Assembly (NCBI GenBank): GCA_965248495.1
Contig: CBDFJL010000003.1
Coordinates: forward strand, 62,001 to 126,000
Reading direction: 5' to 3'
Length of the DNA stretch: 64,000 nt
Source of the DNA: CAUYXS01 sp965248495
Lineage (GTDB): Bacteria; Chloroflexota; Dehalococcoidia; Lucifugimonadales; Australimonadaceae
Each line of letters opens with the position of its first letter. Positions within the stretch are counted from its first letter, which is position 1. A program made the translations under genes and the position numbers. Below are positions 10,906-19,006 of this stretch, piece by piece. The notes beneath the pieces were generated by a model. That model ran no database searches and had not been told where the DNA came from. It was given only the letters and a program-made list of their open reading frames with translations.

Positions 10906-11097
10906 GCGCTCCCTCCTGCCATGGCGCGATTCATCCGCAGCTTCAACAAGACGACGATCTTCGACGGCGCCGCCGCGCCGGCGGGCGTCCGCGCCTAGGC
11001 CGACGTCGCTGCCGAGAGTGCTCGCCGTGGTCTGCGTCGGCACTCGCGAGGCTTGGACGGGGCCCGACTCGCCTCGGTGTCCACGTCCAACGTCGGG

Positions 11098-11985
11098 TTA
11101 CACGTCCAGAAGCTTCGCCTCGTCTCGCAGAAACGGAATCATGAGCGCGGCGATCTCCTCTCCCGCATCCTCCTGCAAAAAGTGGCCGGCGCCTTCGATG
11201 AGATGGAATCGCCCGTTGGGGACAAGCTCTGCGATGGCTCGCCCTTCGTCCGGCTTGAATGCGAGGTCCTTGTCTGAAAAACACACAAGTACGGGAATGT
11301 CCCACGTCTTCAGCGTCTGTGCTATTTCGGAAACGTAGCTGGCGTTTCGATGCCGTTCGCTAGTGGGGACCATTTTGGGGAACGCGGCGAGGCCTCCACG
11401 GGCAGACGCATTCGGGTGAGGCATCTTGTACATCGCCTTTACTTCCTTCGCCATGGGGCGTTTGAATCCGACCGAGAATGTCAATTTTCGCAGTAGGTCA
11501 AGCCTCCGCGACAGAAAACTCGAAAACCCACCGCCGCCGAACATCACTCTGAAGAACACTGGCAGTTGCTTGACGTCAATGAGTGTATTGAGGATGACGA
11601 GAGCCCTAACGTTGCTCTGGTGGTCAATAGCGTAGCGGAAGCCGATCGGCCCACCCCAGTCCTGGCCGACGATCGTGACTCCCTCTAGCTTGAGTGATTC
11701 CACAAGGCCGGCCATGAGCTCTACATGCCGGCGTAGCGTGTATTCGGATTCGGAGTTCGGCTTCTCCGACATTCCAAAGCCCATGAGGTCGGGAGCCACG
11801 CAGCGAAAGCCCGCCTCAACCAATGGTGGAATCATCTTTCTGTAAAGGTAACTCCACGTCGGCTCCCCATGAAACATGAGAATGGGAGGCCCTTCGCCCT
11901 CATCAACGTAGTGCAAATTAACCCCATCGATAGTGGCGTAGTGCGACTCGAACGGAAATCCGGGGATTACATTGCCTGTGGACAT
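11098..11985 (-). CDS. Haloalkane dehalogenase-type alpha/beta hydrolase
   Basis: A 295-residue alpha/beta hydrolase. It carries HGEPTWSYLYRKM (oxyanion hole with the halide-binding-type N/E-P-T-W pattern), PDLMGFGMSEKP, the nucleophile elbow VGQDWGGPIGF with Asp and the adjacent Trp, and the base histidine in IEGAGHFLQED. These are the features of haloalkane dehalogenases (DhlA/DhmA branch), which hydrolyse carbon-halogen bonds to alcohols. Epoxide hydrolases share the fold, so specificity is not certain. Base composition differs from the neighbours: many A/T-ending codons and a visibly lower G+C content. That fits later acquisition. It stands alone next to the scarred 12-kb region. Confidence 0.85.
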   Translation of the reverse strand: MSTGNVIPGFPFESHYATIDGVNLHYVDEGEGPPILMFHGEPTWSYLYRKMIPPLVEAGFRCVAPDLMGFGMSEKPNSESEYTLRRHVELMAGLVESLKLEGVTIVGQDWGGPIGFRYAIDHQSNVRALVILNTLIDVKQLPVFFRVMFGGGGFSSFLSRRLDLLRKLTFSVGFKRPMAKEVKAMYKMPHPNASARGGLAAFPKMVPTSERHRNASYVSEIAQTLKTWDIPVLVCFSDKDLAFKPDEGRAIAELVPNGRFHLIEGAGHFLQEDAGEEIAALMIPFLRDEAKLLDV

Positions 11986-12088
11986 TTCTCAACCTTCACT
12001 CTCCGGGATATTCCTCGCAATAGACGCAGACGAGAGCTAGTCCCTACATGTGCGCTGCGTGGCTCCGAGCATACGCCCGGCGGGCCGA

Positions 12089-12110
12089 TTCATGTTCATG
12101 GTGGAGATGG
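12089..12110. repeat. Left copy of 22-nt direct repeat (ssrA-end-like)
   Basis: Bases 12089-12110 match 21410-21431 at 20 of 22 positions in the same orientation. The left copy covers the CCA end and acceptor strand of the tmRNA-like fragment plus about ten flanking bases. The two copies bracket a 9.3-kb segment with several broken genes, as expected of worn attL/attR sites. No integrase gene is visible between them, so the interpretation is tentative. Confidence 0.35.
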
Positions 12111-12150
12111 AGTCGAACTCCCCGTCCAGGTGGTTCTTGCGTAGAAACTA
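12099..12150 (-). ncRNA. 3'-end fragment resembling tmRNA (ssrA), possible attachment site
   Basis: On the minus strand, bases 12150 down to 12099 contain the hairpin GCGTAG-TTT-CTACGC, then CCTGGACGGGGAGTTCGAC and CCATCTCCACCA. This closely resembles the T-arm, acceptor strand and CCA tail of bacterial tmRNAs. The T-stem cannot close fully because a few C residues appear missing, and neither a tmRNA 5' end nor a tag reading frame is visible upstream. I read it as a damaged ssrA 3' end, the classic target of tyrosine integrases. It could be a chance resemblance. A related 22-base sequence occurs at 21410-21431. Confidence 0.4.
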
Positions 12151-12153
12151 CGC

Positions 12154-12225
12154 CTACGTCAGCGCCGGGCCCTTGGGTGCGTAGGCCGCCGCGTTCGGAT
12201 CGCCGGCCATGAACCACGCTTGCCC
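12154..12225 (-). pseudogene. C-terminal remnant of a second dihydropyrimidinase gene
   Basis: The minus strand here encodes FMAGDPNAAAYAPKGPALT followed by TAG. This is almost the same as the last residues of the intact dihydropyrimidinase at 13542-15002 (FMAGDPNASAYAPHGPALV, stop). The DNA similarity continues about ten bases past the stop. Nothing upstream continues the gene, so only its last 23 codons or so survive. It shows a second copy was once here, or that part of the gene was duplicated and deleted, next to the tmRNA-like end. Confidence 0.75.
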
Positions 12226-12241
12226 CTAGAATGAAAGAGAT

Positions 12242-12436
12242 ATGGCCCCGCGAATCCTCATAGTCGAAGACGAAGCCAACCTCCGCGAGGCGGTGAGCTA
12301 CAACCTCGAGCGTGAGGGCTACGAAGTGCATACCGCCGCCGACGGGGCCGTTGGCCTCGACAACGGGCGACGGCTCGCGCCCGACCTCGTGCTCGCTGGC
12401 AAGGGCCAGGGTGCTGGTCATGGCGGCGAGCGCTAG
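12242..12436 (+). pseudogene. Truncated response-regulator receiver domain
   Basis: The frame starts APRILIVEDEANLREAVSYN, continuing to EGYEVHTAADGAVGLDNGR and APDLVLAG. This is the first half of an OmpR-family receiver domain, with the acidic pocket EDE. The expected continuation LVLLDLMLP, with the phospho-acceptor aspartate, is replaced by unrelated residues and a stop after 64 codons. No DNA-binding domain follows. I regard it as a broken two-component regulator gene. No good ribosome-binding site is seen. Confidence 0.65.
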
Positions 12437-12785
12437 GTCAGGCAGTCTGCCGCCGATAACCTCCGGGTGCCGGACGCTAGTCATTAGCTCAAGTCGAACT
12501 CGGGTTGCTGCATTTCTGCCTCCTGTCGGGACGAAGTATTCGGACCGAGACCGGCCGGGCTGCTCGCTATCACGGACGTGCTGCGGTTCACCCGACATCA
12601 GTATTCCCTCGGTTGACTGAGGGCTCTGTTCTACCGTAAACGGGGTTCGTAGCGGCCTTAGGGGGTCGCCCACCCGCCGTTCCGCCCATCGGTCGGAGGT
12701 GTAAGACCAAACCTACTGGTATGGGTTGTTCGGTTTACATGGGGGTGCGCCCAGTTAGTCTCAGGCGAACTTGTGGAGGTGACGC
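12437..12785. other. Non-coding stretch with gene debris
   Basis: No intact gene is recognisable in these 349 bases. On the minus strand, AGGAGG at about 12520 with good spacing precedes an ATG that opens only MQQPEFDLS before a stop, which looks like the front of a broken gene. The rest shows no domain in any frame. Its lower G+C content and the broken genes on the left side suggest rearranged DNA. Confidence 0.5.
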
Positions 12786-13046
12786 GTGAAGAACATAGCG
12801 GGCAGCGTCCGGCCCAAGTGGCACATCCTCGGTCCGGTCCTTGCCGGACTTGCGGTCGCGACGGTACTCGTGGTGGCGTTGATGTTCGAGTATTACGAGC
12901 CCCTGTGGAAGGCCACAACCGGCGAGCCCTACACGCACATCATGCGCCGCAACCCATGGGTCCTGCCTACACTGGCGTTTCCACTCATGGGCTTGGCAGT
13001 TTGGAAGGTGCCGTTCTACTGGTGGGGCCGCGTACTGCTTGTGTGA
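12786..13046 (+). CDS. Small two-span membrane protein of unknown function
   Basis: An 86-residue protein read from a GTG at 12786. A near-perfect Shine-Dalgarno sequence, GGAGGTGAC at 12774-12782, supports the gene. Two hydrophobic segments are visible, residues about 14-33 (LGPVLAGLAVATVLVVALMF) and about 57-85. Between them lies a short loop with YEPLWKATTGEPYTHIMRRN. I recognise no family. It lies 61 bases upstream of another small membrane protein on the same strand, so the two may be co-expressed. Confidence 0.6.
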   Translation: MKNIAGSVRPKWHILGPVLAGLAVATVLVVALMFEYYEPLWKATTGEPYTHIMRRNPWVLPTLAFPLMGLAVWKVPFYWWGRVLLV

Positions 13047-13107
13047 GTGGTCGGTGGGCTCTGGTTCCTAGCGGGCCACGTATTCTGGTAGCCGTGACGC
13101 CAGGACA

Positions 13108-13491
13108 GTGATGCAGCACTCCCGCAAAGCCAAGCTCGCGATGCTCTATCTGTGGATCGTCCACGTAGCTTTGGGCGTCATAGGCTTCCCGCTGTTGTTC
13201 CTGCTGGAAGTCGAATCCAGAGACAGATTTCTATTCACACTTACCTTTCTGGTGGTGATGGCGGTATTTGTAGCCGCCTACTACGGCGTATGGACGTTCA
13301 GGCCTTGGGGCAGGCAAGCATTGGTCGCAGTGCGTTGGATTCATCGCATCTTCGGAGTGCTCGGCTTGGTCTTCTTCCTCGGCACCGACCCGGGCGTCGT
13401 CGAGATCTTGACCACCGCCACTATCGTGACGCTGCTGAATTCTCTGGATACAGGAGCGCTCAATGCAATTGCGGAAGAGTCGCCAGCCTAG
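13108..13491 (+). CDS. Four-span membrane protein of unknown function
   Basis: A 127-residue protein with about four predicted transmembrane segments: residues 12-32, 42-62, 75-93 and 100-120. The first hydrophobic block is LYLWIVHVALGVIGFPLLFL. Start codons GTG at 13108 and ATG at 13111 are adjacent, and either is possible; no strong ribosome-binding site is visible. I recognise no conserved domain. It follows the 86-residue membrane protein and is convergent with the dihydropyrimidinase gene. Confidence 0.55.
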   Translation: MMQHSRKAKLAMLYLWIVHVALGVIGFPLLFLLEVESRDRFLFTLTFLVVMAVFVAAYYGVWTFRPWGRQALVAVRWIHRIFGVLGLVFFLGTDPGVVEILTTATIVTLLNSLDTGALNAIAEESPA

Positions 13492-13541
13492 TTCAGAACG
13501 TAGCTCTCGAATGTACCCGGACTGGTGTGTGGAGCCTACGC

Positions 13542-15002
13542 CTAGACCAGCGCCGGACCGTGGGGTGCGTAGGCTGACGCGTTCGGGTCGCCGGCCATGA
13601 ACTGCGCCTTGCCCTGGCCACCCACCAGCGTGCCGTCCCGCACGACGACCTCGCCACGCTGCATGACCAGCTCTGGCATGCCCAGCAGCTCGAAGCCCTC
13701 GAAGGACGAGAAGTCGGTGTTGCCGTGCTGCTTCGTCACCGTGTGCGTCCTCGCGGGGTCCCAGATGACGACGTCGGCGTCGGAGCCCGCGGCGATGGCG
13801 CCCTTGCGCGGCCACAGTCCGAAGATCTTGGCCGGGTTCTCGCACAGCACCTGCACCAGCCGGGGCAGCGTGATGCGGCCCGCGTTCACCCCGTGCGTCC
13901 AGACCACCGGGACCATGAACTCGATGGTGTTCAGGCCGAAACTTCCCTCGAAGATGTTGATCTCACGGTCGGGGTCGAGCTTGACCCCTGCACCCTCGAC
14001 CGACATGCCGCCGGTCGTCTTCTGCGCCAGCGCCAGCCCGCACGAGTCGGAGGCGATGACGTCGATGGTGCCATCGGCCACGGCCCGCCAGAGCGCATCG
14101 TTGTCCTCGGCCTCGCGCAGAGGCGGGCCGCACTTGGCCATGACGCCCTTCTCGATCACTTCGTCGTTGGTCAGCGTCAGGTAGTGCGGGCAGGTCTCGG
14201 CGTACAGCGGTGCGCGGTCCATCTCGCGGAAGTGACGCAGCACAGCGGGGGTTTCGCGCGCGCTCAGGTGGACCGGGTAGAGCGGGCTGCCGGCGATGGC
14301 GGAAAAGGTCGCCGCGCGGGTCACCGCCTCGACCTCCAAGAGGTTCGGCTGCGAGGGCGCGAAGTACTCGGGGCCCGTCTGACGCGACGCCGTGTACATG
14401 TCGACCAGGAAATCGATGCAGCACCCGGTCTCGGCGTGGACCTGCGCGATGCCGCCGTTGGTCGCGGCGAGCCCCATGATGTCGAGCAGCATGTCGTCGG
14501 GCGTCATCATGCCTCGACGCGAGTAGGCCATGAACATCTTGAACGACGTGACGCCCATGCGGATGAGCTCGGGCACCGCCGCGCGGTAGACGTCACGGTC
14601 GGCGGGCGAGAACACGCCATGCACGCCGAAGTCCAGGTAGCTCAGCTGGTTCGCGTCCTCGATGAAGCGCTTGACGATCTCTACGGTGTGGCCTGTCCAA
14701 CCCCATGCGCGCACGTTGCCGATGAAGGGCACGATGGTGGTGATGCCGCCAAACGCCGCCGTCATGCTCATGGCGTCCATGCGGTCGGAGTTGACCGGGT
14801 GGCAGTGCGCGTCGACCGCGCCGGGCAGGACGTAGCGTCCGGTCGCGTCAACGACGTTCGCCGCCCCGCGATGCGGGGTGCCGTGCGGGACCACCTCGCG
14901 CACGCGTCCGTCGGCGATGACCACGTCCGCGTTCTTGATCCCCTCGCCGGTGACGACGAGCCCGCCCCTGATGACGACGTCCGCCTGCTGCTGGCTGGTC
15001 AT
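13542..15002 (-). CDS. Dihydropyrimidinase/D-hydantoinase-like cyclic amidohydrolase
   Basis: A 486-residue TIM-barrel amidohydrolase. Metal-site motifs in order are DAHCHP, the lysine segment TSFKMFMAYSRRG (position of the carboxylated lysine), QVHAETG, PVHLSARE and the aspartate in DVIASDSCG. Most dihydropyrimidinases have His after that aspartate (SDH); here it is Ser, so the substrate pocket may differ. The enzyme opens cyclic ureides such as dihydrouracil or hydantoins to N-carbamoyl acids. The ATG at 15002 has GGAGGA seven bases upstream. Downstream of the minus-strand amidase gene with a 32-base gap, it probably shares that transcript. The last codons recur as a fragment at 12154-12225. 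Confidence 0.88.
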   Translation of the reverse strand: MTSQQQADVVIRGGLVVTGEGIKNADVVIADGRVREVVPHGTPHRGAANVVDATGRYVLPGAVDAHCHPVNSDRMDAMSMTAAFGGITTIVPFIGNVRAWGWTGHTVEIVKRFIEDANQLSYLDFGVHGVFSPADRDVYRAAVPELIRMGVTSFKMFMAYSRRGMMTPDDMLLDIMGLAATNGGIAQVHAETGCCIDFLVDMYTASRQTGPEYFAPSQPNLLEVEAVTRAATFSAIAGSPLYPVHLSARETPAVLRHFREMDRAPLYAETCPHYLTLTNDEVIEKGVMAKCGPPLREAEDNDALWRAVADGTIDVIASDSCGLALAQKTTGGMSVEGAGVKLDPDREINIFEGSFGLNTIEFMVPVVWTHGVNAGRITLPRLVQVLCENPAKIFGLWPRKGAIAAGSDADVVIWDPARTHTVTKQHGNTDFSSFEGFELLGMPELVMQRGEVVVRDGTLVGGQGKAQFMAGDPNASAYAPHGPALV

Positions 15003-15034
15003 GGTGTCCTCCGTGCGTCTGATAGCCGAAGTGC

Positions 15035-16456
15035 CTAGCTGACTGCGGGGCGCGTGCCGGTCCACGGCCTTGCGCGCTCGAAGGCGGCGCACGCCCGCAG
15101 TACCGTCGACTCTGCACCCTGGTGGCCGACGACCTGTAGCGCCACGGGCAGACCCCCGGCGGTGAAACCGCACGGGATGCTGGCCGCGGGATGGCCGCTC
15201 ACGTTGAAGGGGTAGGAAAAGGGGGTGAAGCCCCACCAGGGTTCCACCTGCTTGCCGTCGATGACTGAGGGGCGCTGGCCGATGGGGAACGTCGATGTCG
15301 CCGTCGTCGGCGTGACCAGCAGGTCGTAGCTGGTGACGAGCGCGTCGATGCGTGCGCGGTGCCACTCCAGCTCGCGGAGGGCCAGTGACAAGCGCGACGC
15401 CGGCCAGGGCACACCGCGCTCCAGCTGCTCGCGGTACGACGGCGTCAGCTCATCGGCGTGCTCCGCCAAGCGGTTGCCCGCGCCAGCGAGGAGGTCGCTG
15501 ATCCAGATGGTGTCCCAGGTCTCGAACACCTGTTGGAGGTCCATGTCGACCTTGGCGGCCTCGACGTTTGCTCCAAGCTCGGCGAACGCGCCGACAGCCG
15601 CAGCGGTGACGGCCCGCACCTCCGGGTCGACCGGCCCCCCGCCCAGGTCGGGGCTCCAGCCAATCCGCATGCCCTCGACTCCCGCATTGAGCTCCGCCGT
15701 GAAGTCGGGTACCGGGCCGGGCATGGCCCGGGGGTCCGAGGCGTCGGGCCCCGCCATGACCCCCAGAAGGATGGCCGCGTCACGCACGTCGTTGGACATG
15801 GGGCCGTTGCACGAGAAGGGACGCCACCCGCCCGGTGGCTGGTAGGGGCGCGCGATGCGGTCTTGCGTCGGCTTGATGCCGAAGACGCCCGACAGAGCCG
15901 CGGGGATGCGGATCGACCCGCCACCGTCGCTGCCGGTGGCGATGGGGTGCAGGCCGGCCGCCAGCCCAGCGGCCGTGCCGCCCGACGAGCCGCCCGGCGT
16001 CCGCTCGGTGTCCCAGGGGTTGCGGGCCGGATCGCCGAGCATGTTCTCGGTCGTCGCCGAGTGGCCGAACTCGGGCGTGTTGGTCTTACCGAGGATGACC
16101 GCACCGGAGGCCCGGACGCGGGCGGCGGTGAGCTCGTCAGCCTTTGGCACGTAGTCCTTGTACAGGGCCGAGCCGTTGGTCGTGCGCAGGCCCGCCGTCT
16201 CCGTGAGGTCCTTGATGCCGATGGGCACGCCGTGCAGGACCGGCAGGTCGCCGCCCGAGACGACGGCTGTCTCAGCCTTGCGCGCATCGACCAGGGCACG
16301 GTCGCCGTCGACCGTGAGGTAGGCGTTCAGCTGGGGGTTGAGCGCGTCGATGCGGCGCAGATAGAGCTCGGTGAGCTCGACCGGCGAGACCTCTCGGGCG
16401 CCGATCATCTCCCGCAGTCGCCACGCAGGCGTGAATGCAAGCTCGCGGTCGTCCAT
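15035..16456 (-). CDS. Amidase (amidase-signature family)
   Basis: A 473-residue amidase-signature enzyme. The catalytic lysine lies in VPIGIKDLTETAG, the cis-serine in PGGSSGGTAAGLAAG and the nucleophile serine in GSDGGGSIRIPAA. FGIKPTQDRI follows, and the C-terminal half is of normal length. Such enzymes hydrolyse amides or carbamoyl amides in the cytosol; GatA is an alternative, but no gatC/gatB is adjacent. The ATG at 16456 has GGGGTGGGG just upstream; a longer frame to 16561 lacks support. It is upstream of, and probably co-transcribed with, the dihydropyrimidinase gene. It diverges from the small-partner/amidase pair at 16621. Confidence 0.9.
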   Translation of the reverse strand: MDDRELAFTPAWRLREMIGAREVSPVELTELYLRRIDALNPQLNAYLTVDGDRALVDARKAETAVVSGGDLPVLHGVPIGIKDLTETAGLRTTNGSALYKDYVPKADELTAARVRASGAVILGKTNTPEFGHSATTENMLGDPARNPWDTERTPGGSSGGTAAGLAAGLHPIATGSDGGGSIRIPAALSGVFGIKPTQDRIARPYQPPGGWRPFSCNGPMSNDVRDAAILLGVMAGPDASDPRAMPGPVPDFTAELNAGVEGMRIGWSPDLGGGPVDPEVRAVTAAAVGAFAELGANVEAAKVDMDLQQVFETWDTIWISDLLAGAGNRLAEHADELTPSYREQLERGVPWPASRLSLALRELEWHRARIDALVTSYDLLVTPTTATSTFPIGQRPSVIDGKQVEPWWGFTPFSYPFNVSGHPAASIPCGFTAGGLPVALQVVGHQGAESTVLRACAAFERARPWTGTRPAVS

Positions 16457-16620
16457 GTCCCCACCCCTTTCGCCAGGAGCGTGTCGCCACCCCTTCTGCT
16501 TGTGGAAGGCTTCGGCCTTGGCGGATTCTATCGCGCTCGTTGACCCTGTCACCCCACGCACCTATGCTGCCGCGCGCCCGGTGCTTGCGCGAGCAGTCGA
16601 TGACGCCGAGGAGGCCCGCC

Positions 16621-16815
16621 ATGGCAGACACGTTCGAGACAATGCTGGAGCGCGCGGGGCTATCGCTCGCGGCCGCTGAGGTCGAGCGCCTGCGCCCCTA
16701 CTACGAGCAGTACCGGGAAAACTTCCAGGTCGTGTACGAGGCCGACCTCGACGACGAGGAGGTCGCCGGCCGCTTCGTGGCGGCATGGGGCTCGCAGCCA
16801 GAGGCGCGGTCGTGA
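16621..16815 (+). CDS. GatC/AtzG-like small amidase partner
   Basis: A 64-residue acidic protein beginning MADTFETMLERAGLSL. It contains LRPYYEQYRENFQVVY and a DLDDEEVAGRF tail. Size, helical pattern, position and coupling to an amidase resemble AtzG (DUF4089), the small subunit that joins the amidase AtzE in a GatCA-like complex. GAGGAGG at 16608-16614 precedes the ATG at 16621. Its TGA stop overlaps the GTG start of the amidase (GTGA), an arrangement typical of subunits made together. Direct sequence identity to AtzG is low by eye, so the assignment rests on context and pattern. Confidence 0.6.
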   Translation: MADTFETMLERAGLSLAAAEVERLRPYYEQYRENFQVVYEADLDDEEVAGRFVAAWGSQPEARS

Positions 16816-18212
16816 CAACCAGCGACACCCCTCTCCACCACCTGAGCATCGGCCAGGCCAGCCGCCTGATTCAGCGCCGCGAGGTCTCGCCGGTCGAGTT
16901 GGTCGAGGCCTACCTGCGGCGCATCGACGAGATCGACGGCACGCTGAAGTCCTACGTCACGCTCCTGGCCGACGACGCCCTGGCACAGGCGCGCGCGGCA
17001 GAAGCCGAGATCGCCGGCGGCGCCTACCGGGGTCCGCTGCACGGGGTCCCCATCGGCCTCAAGGACCTGTACGACACCGCAGGCGTGCGCACCACCGCGC
17101 AGTCCAAGGTTCTGGAGCACCGCGTGCCGGCCAAGGACGCGACCTCGGTGTCCAAGTTGCGCGACGCCGGCGTTATCGTGCTGGGCAAGCTGGCGATGCA
17201 CGAATTCGCGCTGGGCGGCCCGGACACGAGCCTCTTCGAGCTGTCCCGCAACCCATGGGACACCGAGCGCAGCCCCGGCGGGTCGTCCAGCGGGTCGGGA
17301 ACGGCAGTCGCGGCCGGGCTCTGCATGGCCGCGCTGGGCTCCGACACCGGCGGCTCCATACGCATCCCGGCGGCGTACTGCGGCATCGTCGGACTCAAGC
17401 CAACCTACGGGCGGATCAGCCGCGCGGGCGTCCTGCCGCTGGCCTGGTCGCTGGACCACTGCGGGCCCATGACGTGGACCGTCGAGGACGCGGCGCTCAT
17501 GCTCCAAGCGATGGCCGGGCCGGACCCCGCCGACCCCACGGCGGTCGATGCGCCGGTCCCCGACTACTCGGCTGCGCTGACCAACGACGTCCGGGGCCTG
17601 ACCGTCGGCGTGCCTCGCAGCTACATCGACGACCCGGCCGTCGGCGTCGACCCCGAGGTCGGTGCGGCGTTCGACGCGGCCCTGGCCGCGCTGACCGCCT
17701 TGGGCGCGCGCATCGAGGAGATCGAGGTGCCAAGCCTCGCCTTCGCCACTGCCGCCAACACGATGATCATGATCTCGGAGGCCTTCAGCTACCACCGCGC
17801 CAACCTGATCTCGCAGCCGCAGAACTACGGCGCCACCGCGCGCGCCTGCTTCGTCCTCGGCGGCACCTACACCACCGGCGACTACCAGCAGGCCATGCGA
17901 GCGCGCGCCCGCGTGAAGCGGGAGTACACGGAGGTCATGCAGCGCGTCGACCTCATCGCCACGCCCAGCATGGCGACACCCGCGGGGCCGTTCGACTACG
18001 ACCTGCTGTCCATCATCGGCATCCCGAACTTCATGGGCCCGATGAACCAAACGGGCATGCCCGCCATCTCAGTCCCGTGCGGCTTCAGCGACGACGGCCT
18101 GCCCATCGGGCTCCAGCTCGCGGGCCGGCCCTTCGACGAGCCGGCCGTGATCCGCGCGGCGCACGCCTACCAGCAGCAGGCGGGCTTGCTCGACCGCCGC
18201 CCCGGCTACTAG
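16812..18212 (+). CDS. Amidase (amidase-signature family), AtzE-like
   Basis: A 466-residue amidase-signature protein. The catalytic lysine is in VPIGLKDLYDTAG, the glycine/serine-rich block is PGGSSSGSGTAVAAG, and the nucleophile is in GSDTGGSIRIPAAYCG. GLKPTYGRISRAGVLPLAWS is split across the next region. The GTG at 16812 overlaps the stop of the preceding 64-residue gene by two bases, so the pair is translationally coupled and probably forms a complex. The likely reaction is hydrolysis of a small amide or carbamoyl compound such as a ring-cleavage ureide. GatA is less likely, because no gatB is present. Confidence 0.9.
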   Translation: MTTSDTPLHHLSIGQASRLIQRREVSPVELVEAYLRRIDEIDGTLKSYVTLLADDALAQARAAEAEIAGGAYRGPLHGVPIGLKDLYDTAGVRTTAQSKVLEHRVPAKDATSVSKLRDAGVIVLGKLAMHEFALGGPDTSLFELSRNPWDTERSPGGSSSGSGTAVAAGLCMAALGSDTGGSIRIPAAYCGIVGLKPTYGRISRAGVLPLAWSLDHCGPMTWTVEDAALMLQAMAGPDPADPTAVDAPVPDYSAALTNDVRGLTVGVPRSYIDDPAVGVDPEVGAAFDAALAALTALGARIEEIEVPSLAFATAANTMIMISEAFSYHRANLISQPQNYGATARACFVLGGTYTTGDYQQAMRARARVKREYTEVMQRVDLIATPSMATPAGPFDYDLLSIIGIPNFMGPMNQTGMPAISVPCGFSDDGLPIGLQLAGRPFDEPAVIRAAHAYQQQAGLLDRRPGY

Positions 18213-18455
18213 CGCGGCGCCTCAGCCCCTCGGCGTCGGCGGCATGGAACGTGTCCACGCCCGCCGCGGGCCTGTTCGCCGCGGACCGCAGCGACGGGCT
18301 CGCTGCTAACGGTGCTGGATGCGGTCGGAGCTTGTCCTGAGCCAGCGAAGAGTCGACGCGCGGGATGCGAGGTCCGTGGTCAGCATCAGGCCGAAGGCGG
18401 CATTGGATGCCGTGCTGGCGCCAGCTACGGTCGAGATGCGCTCCTAGTGGGCCAC
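18213..18455. other. Intergenic region without recognised features
   Basis: These 243 bases lie between two convergent genes. I see no coding signal, strong hairpin or repeat. Confidence 0.5.
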
Positions 18456-18743
18456 TTAGGCCTGAGCGATGACCTCGAAGAGGCGAACATCCGGCGGACC
18501 AAGCGCGTTACCGGCGAGCCCTTCGTTCAGCTGAGGGCGGATGACTGCCGCAGCGGCATCCGCATTCTCTTGGGAGTCCCAGAGGACATAGAGGCCGTAC
18601 TCCCCATCTGAAGAATCCCCGAAAAACGTCACGTCCTGACACCCCTCCCGGGCGCTGATCGTCGAGATCAGCTTGTTGGCGAGGTCCTCGGCTGCCGAGT
18701 GCTTCCCGGGGCCAAACGCGAACCGAACCAGTCGCACGAACAT
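18456..18743 (-). CDS. Antibiotic biosynthesis monooxygenase (ABM) fold small protein
   Basis: A 95-residue dimeric ferredoxin-like (ABM/EthD-type) protein. It starts MFVRLVRFAFGPGK, has the helix SAAEDLANKLISTISAREGC and the strand pattern GEYGLYVLWDSQENADAAAA. Members include quinol monooxygenases and many stress or heme-degrading proteins; activity cannot be predicted. The ATG at 18743 has AAGGAGG six bases upstream. An in-frame ATG five codons earlier (MKEGC) overlaps this site and is less likely. It stands alone between the amidase cluster and the DUF4399 gene. Confidence 0.8.
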   Translation of the reverse strand: MFVRLVRFAFGPGKHSAAEDLANKLISTISAREGCQDVTFFGDSSDGEYGLYVLWDSQENADAAAAVIRPQLNEGLAGNALGPPDVRLFEVIAQA

Positions 18744-19006
18744 GCAGCCCTCCTTCATGGATGCTTCTCGGTAACGGAAGCGTCCCGGATGATACTCCCA
18801 TGAGGCGTTCGTCATGCTCGGCCGGCCTCCGCACCATCGTGTGGGCACAAATGCCTACGCCCTCCTGGGCACTAGGTCTCATGTGCCGTGCCCAGAACGC
18901 GATCACTCTATGGACGGAATCCGTGAATCGATCGCCCGGAGGCGAGGATGAGTGTCCACACGATGAGAACCGGTGCTGGGATGGCCAACCCGCGTCGTTG
19001 GCTGGC

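Noticed and set aside
10919..10998. Short plus-strand frame beginning MARFIRSFNKTT upstream of the malic enzyme
   Set aside because: It lies in the divergent leader of the malic enzyme gene, has no convincing ribosome-binding site and resembles nothing beyond its first three residues.
12150..12500. A complete tmRNA gene upstream of the CCA-like end
   Set aside because: No 5' end with the complement of GGGG...TTCGAC, and no tag frame ending in a stop. The minus-strand string LALAA at about 12440 continues without a stop.
13725..15038. A 437-codon open frame on the plus strand
   Set aside because: It is the antisense of the dihydropyrimidinase gene; its product is Arg/Val/Gly-rich without any motif.
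16701..18050. A 449-codon open frame on the minus strand
   Set aside because: It lies antisense to the well-supported amidase at 16812-18212, has no domain and consists of G+C-rich antisense codons.
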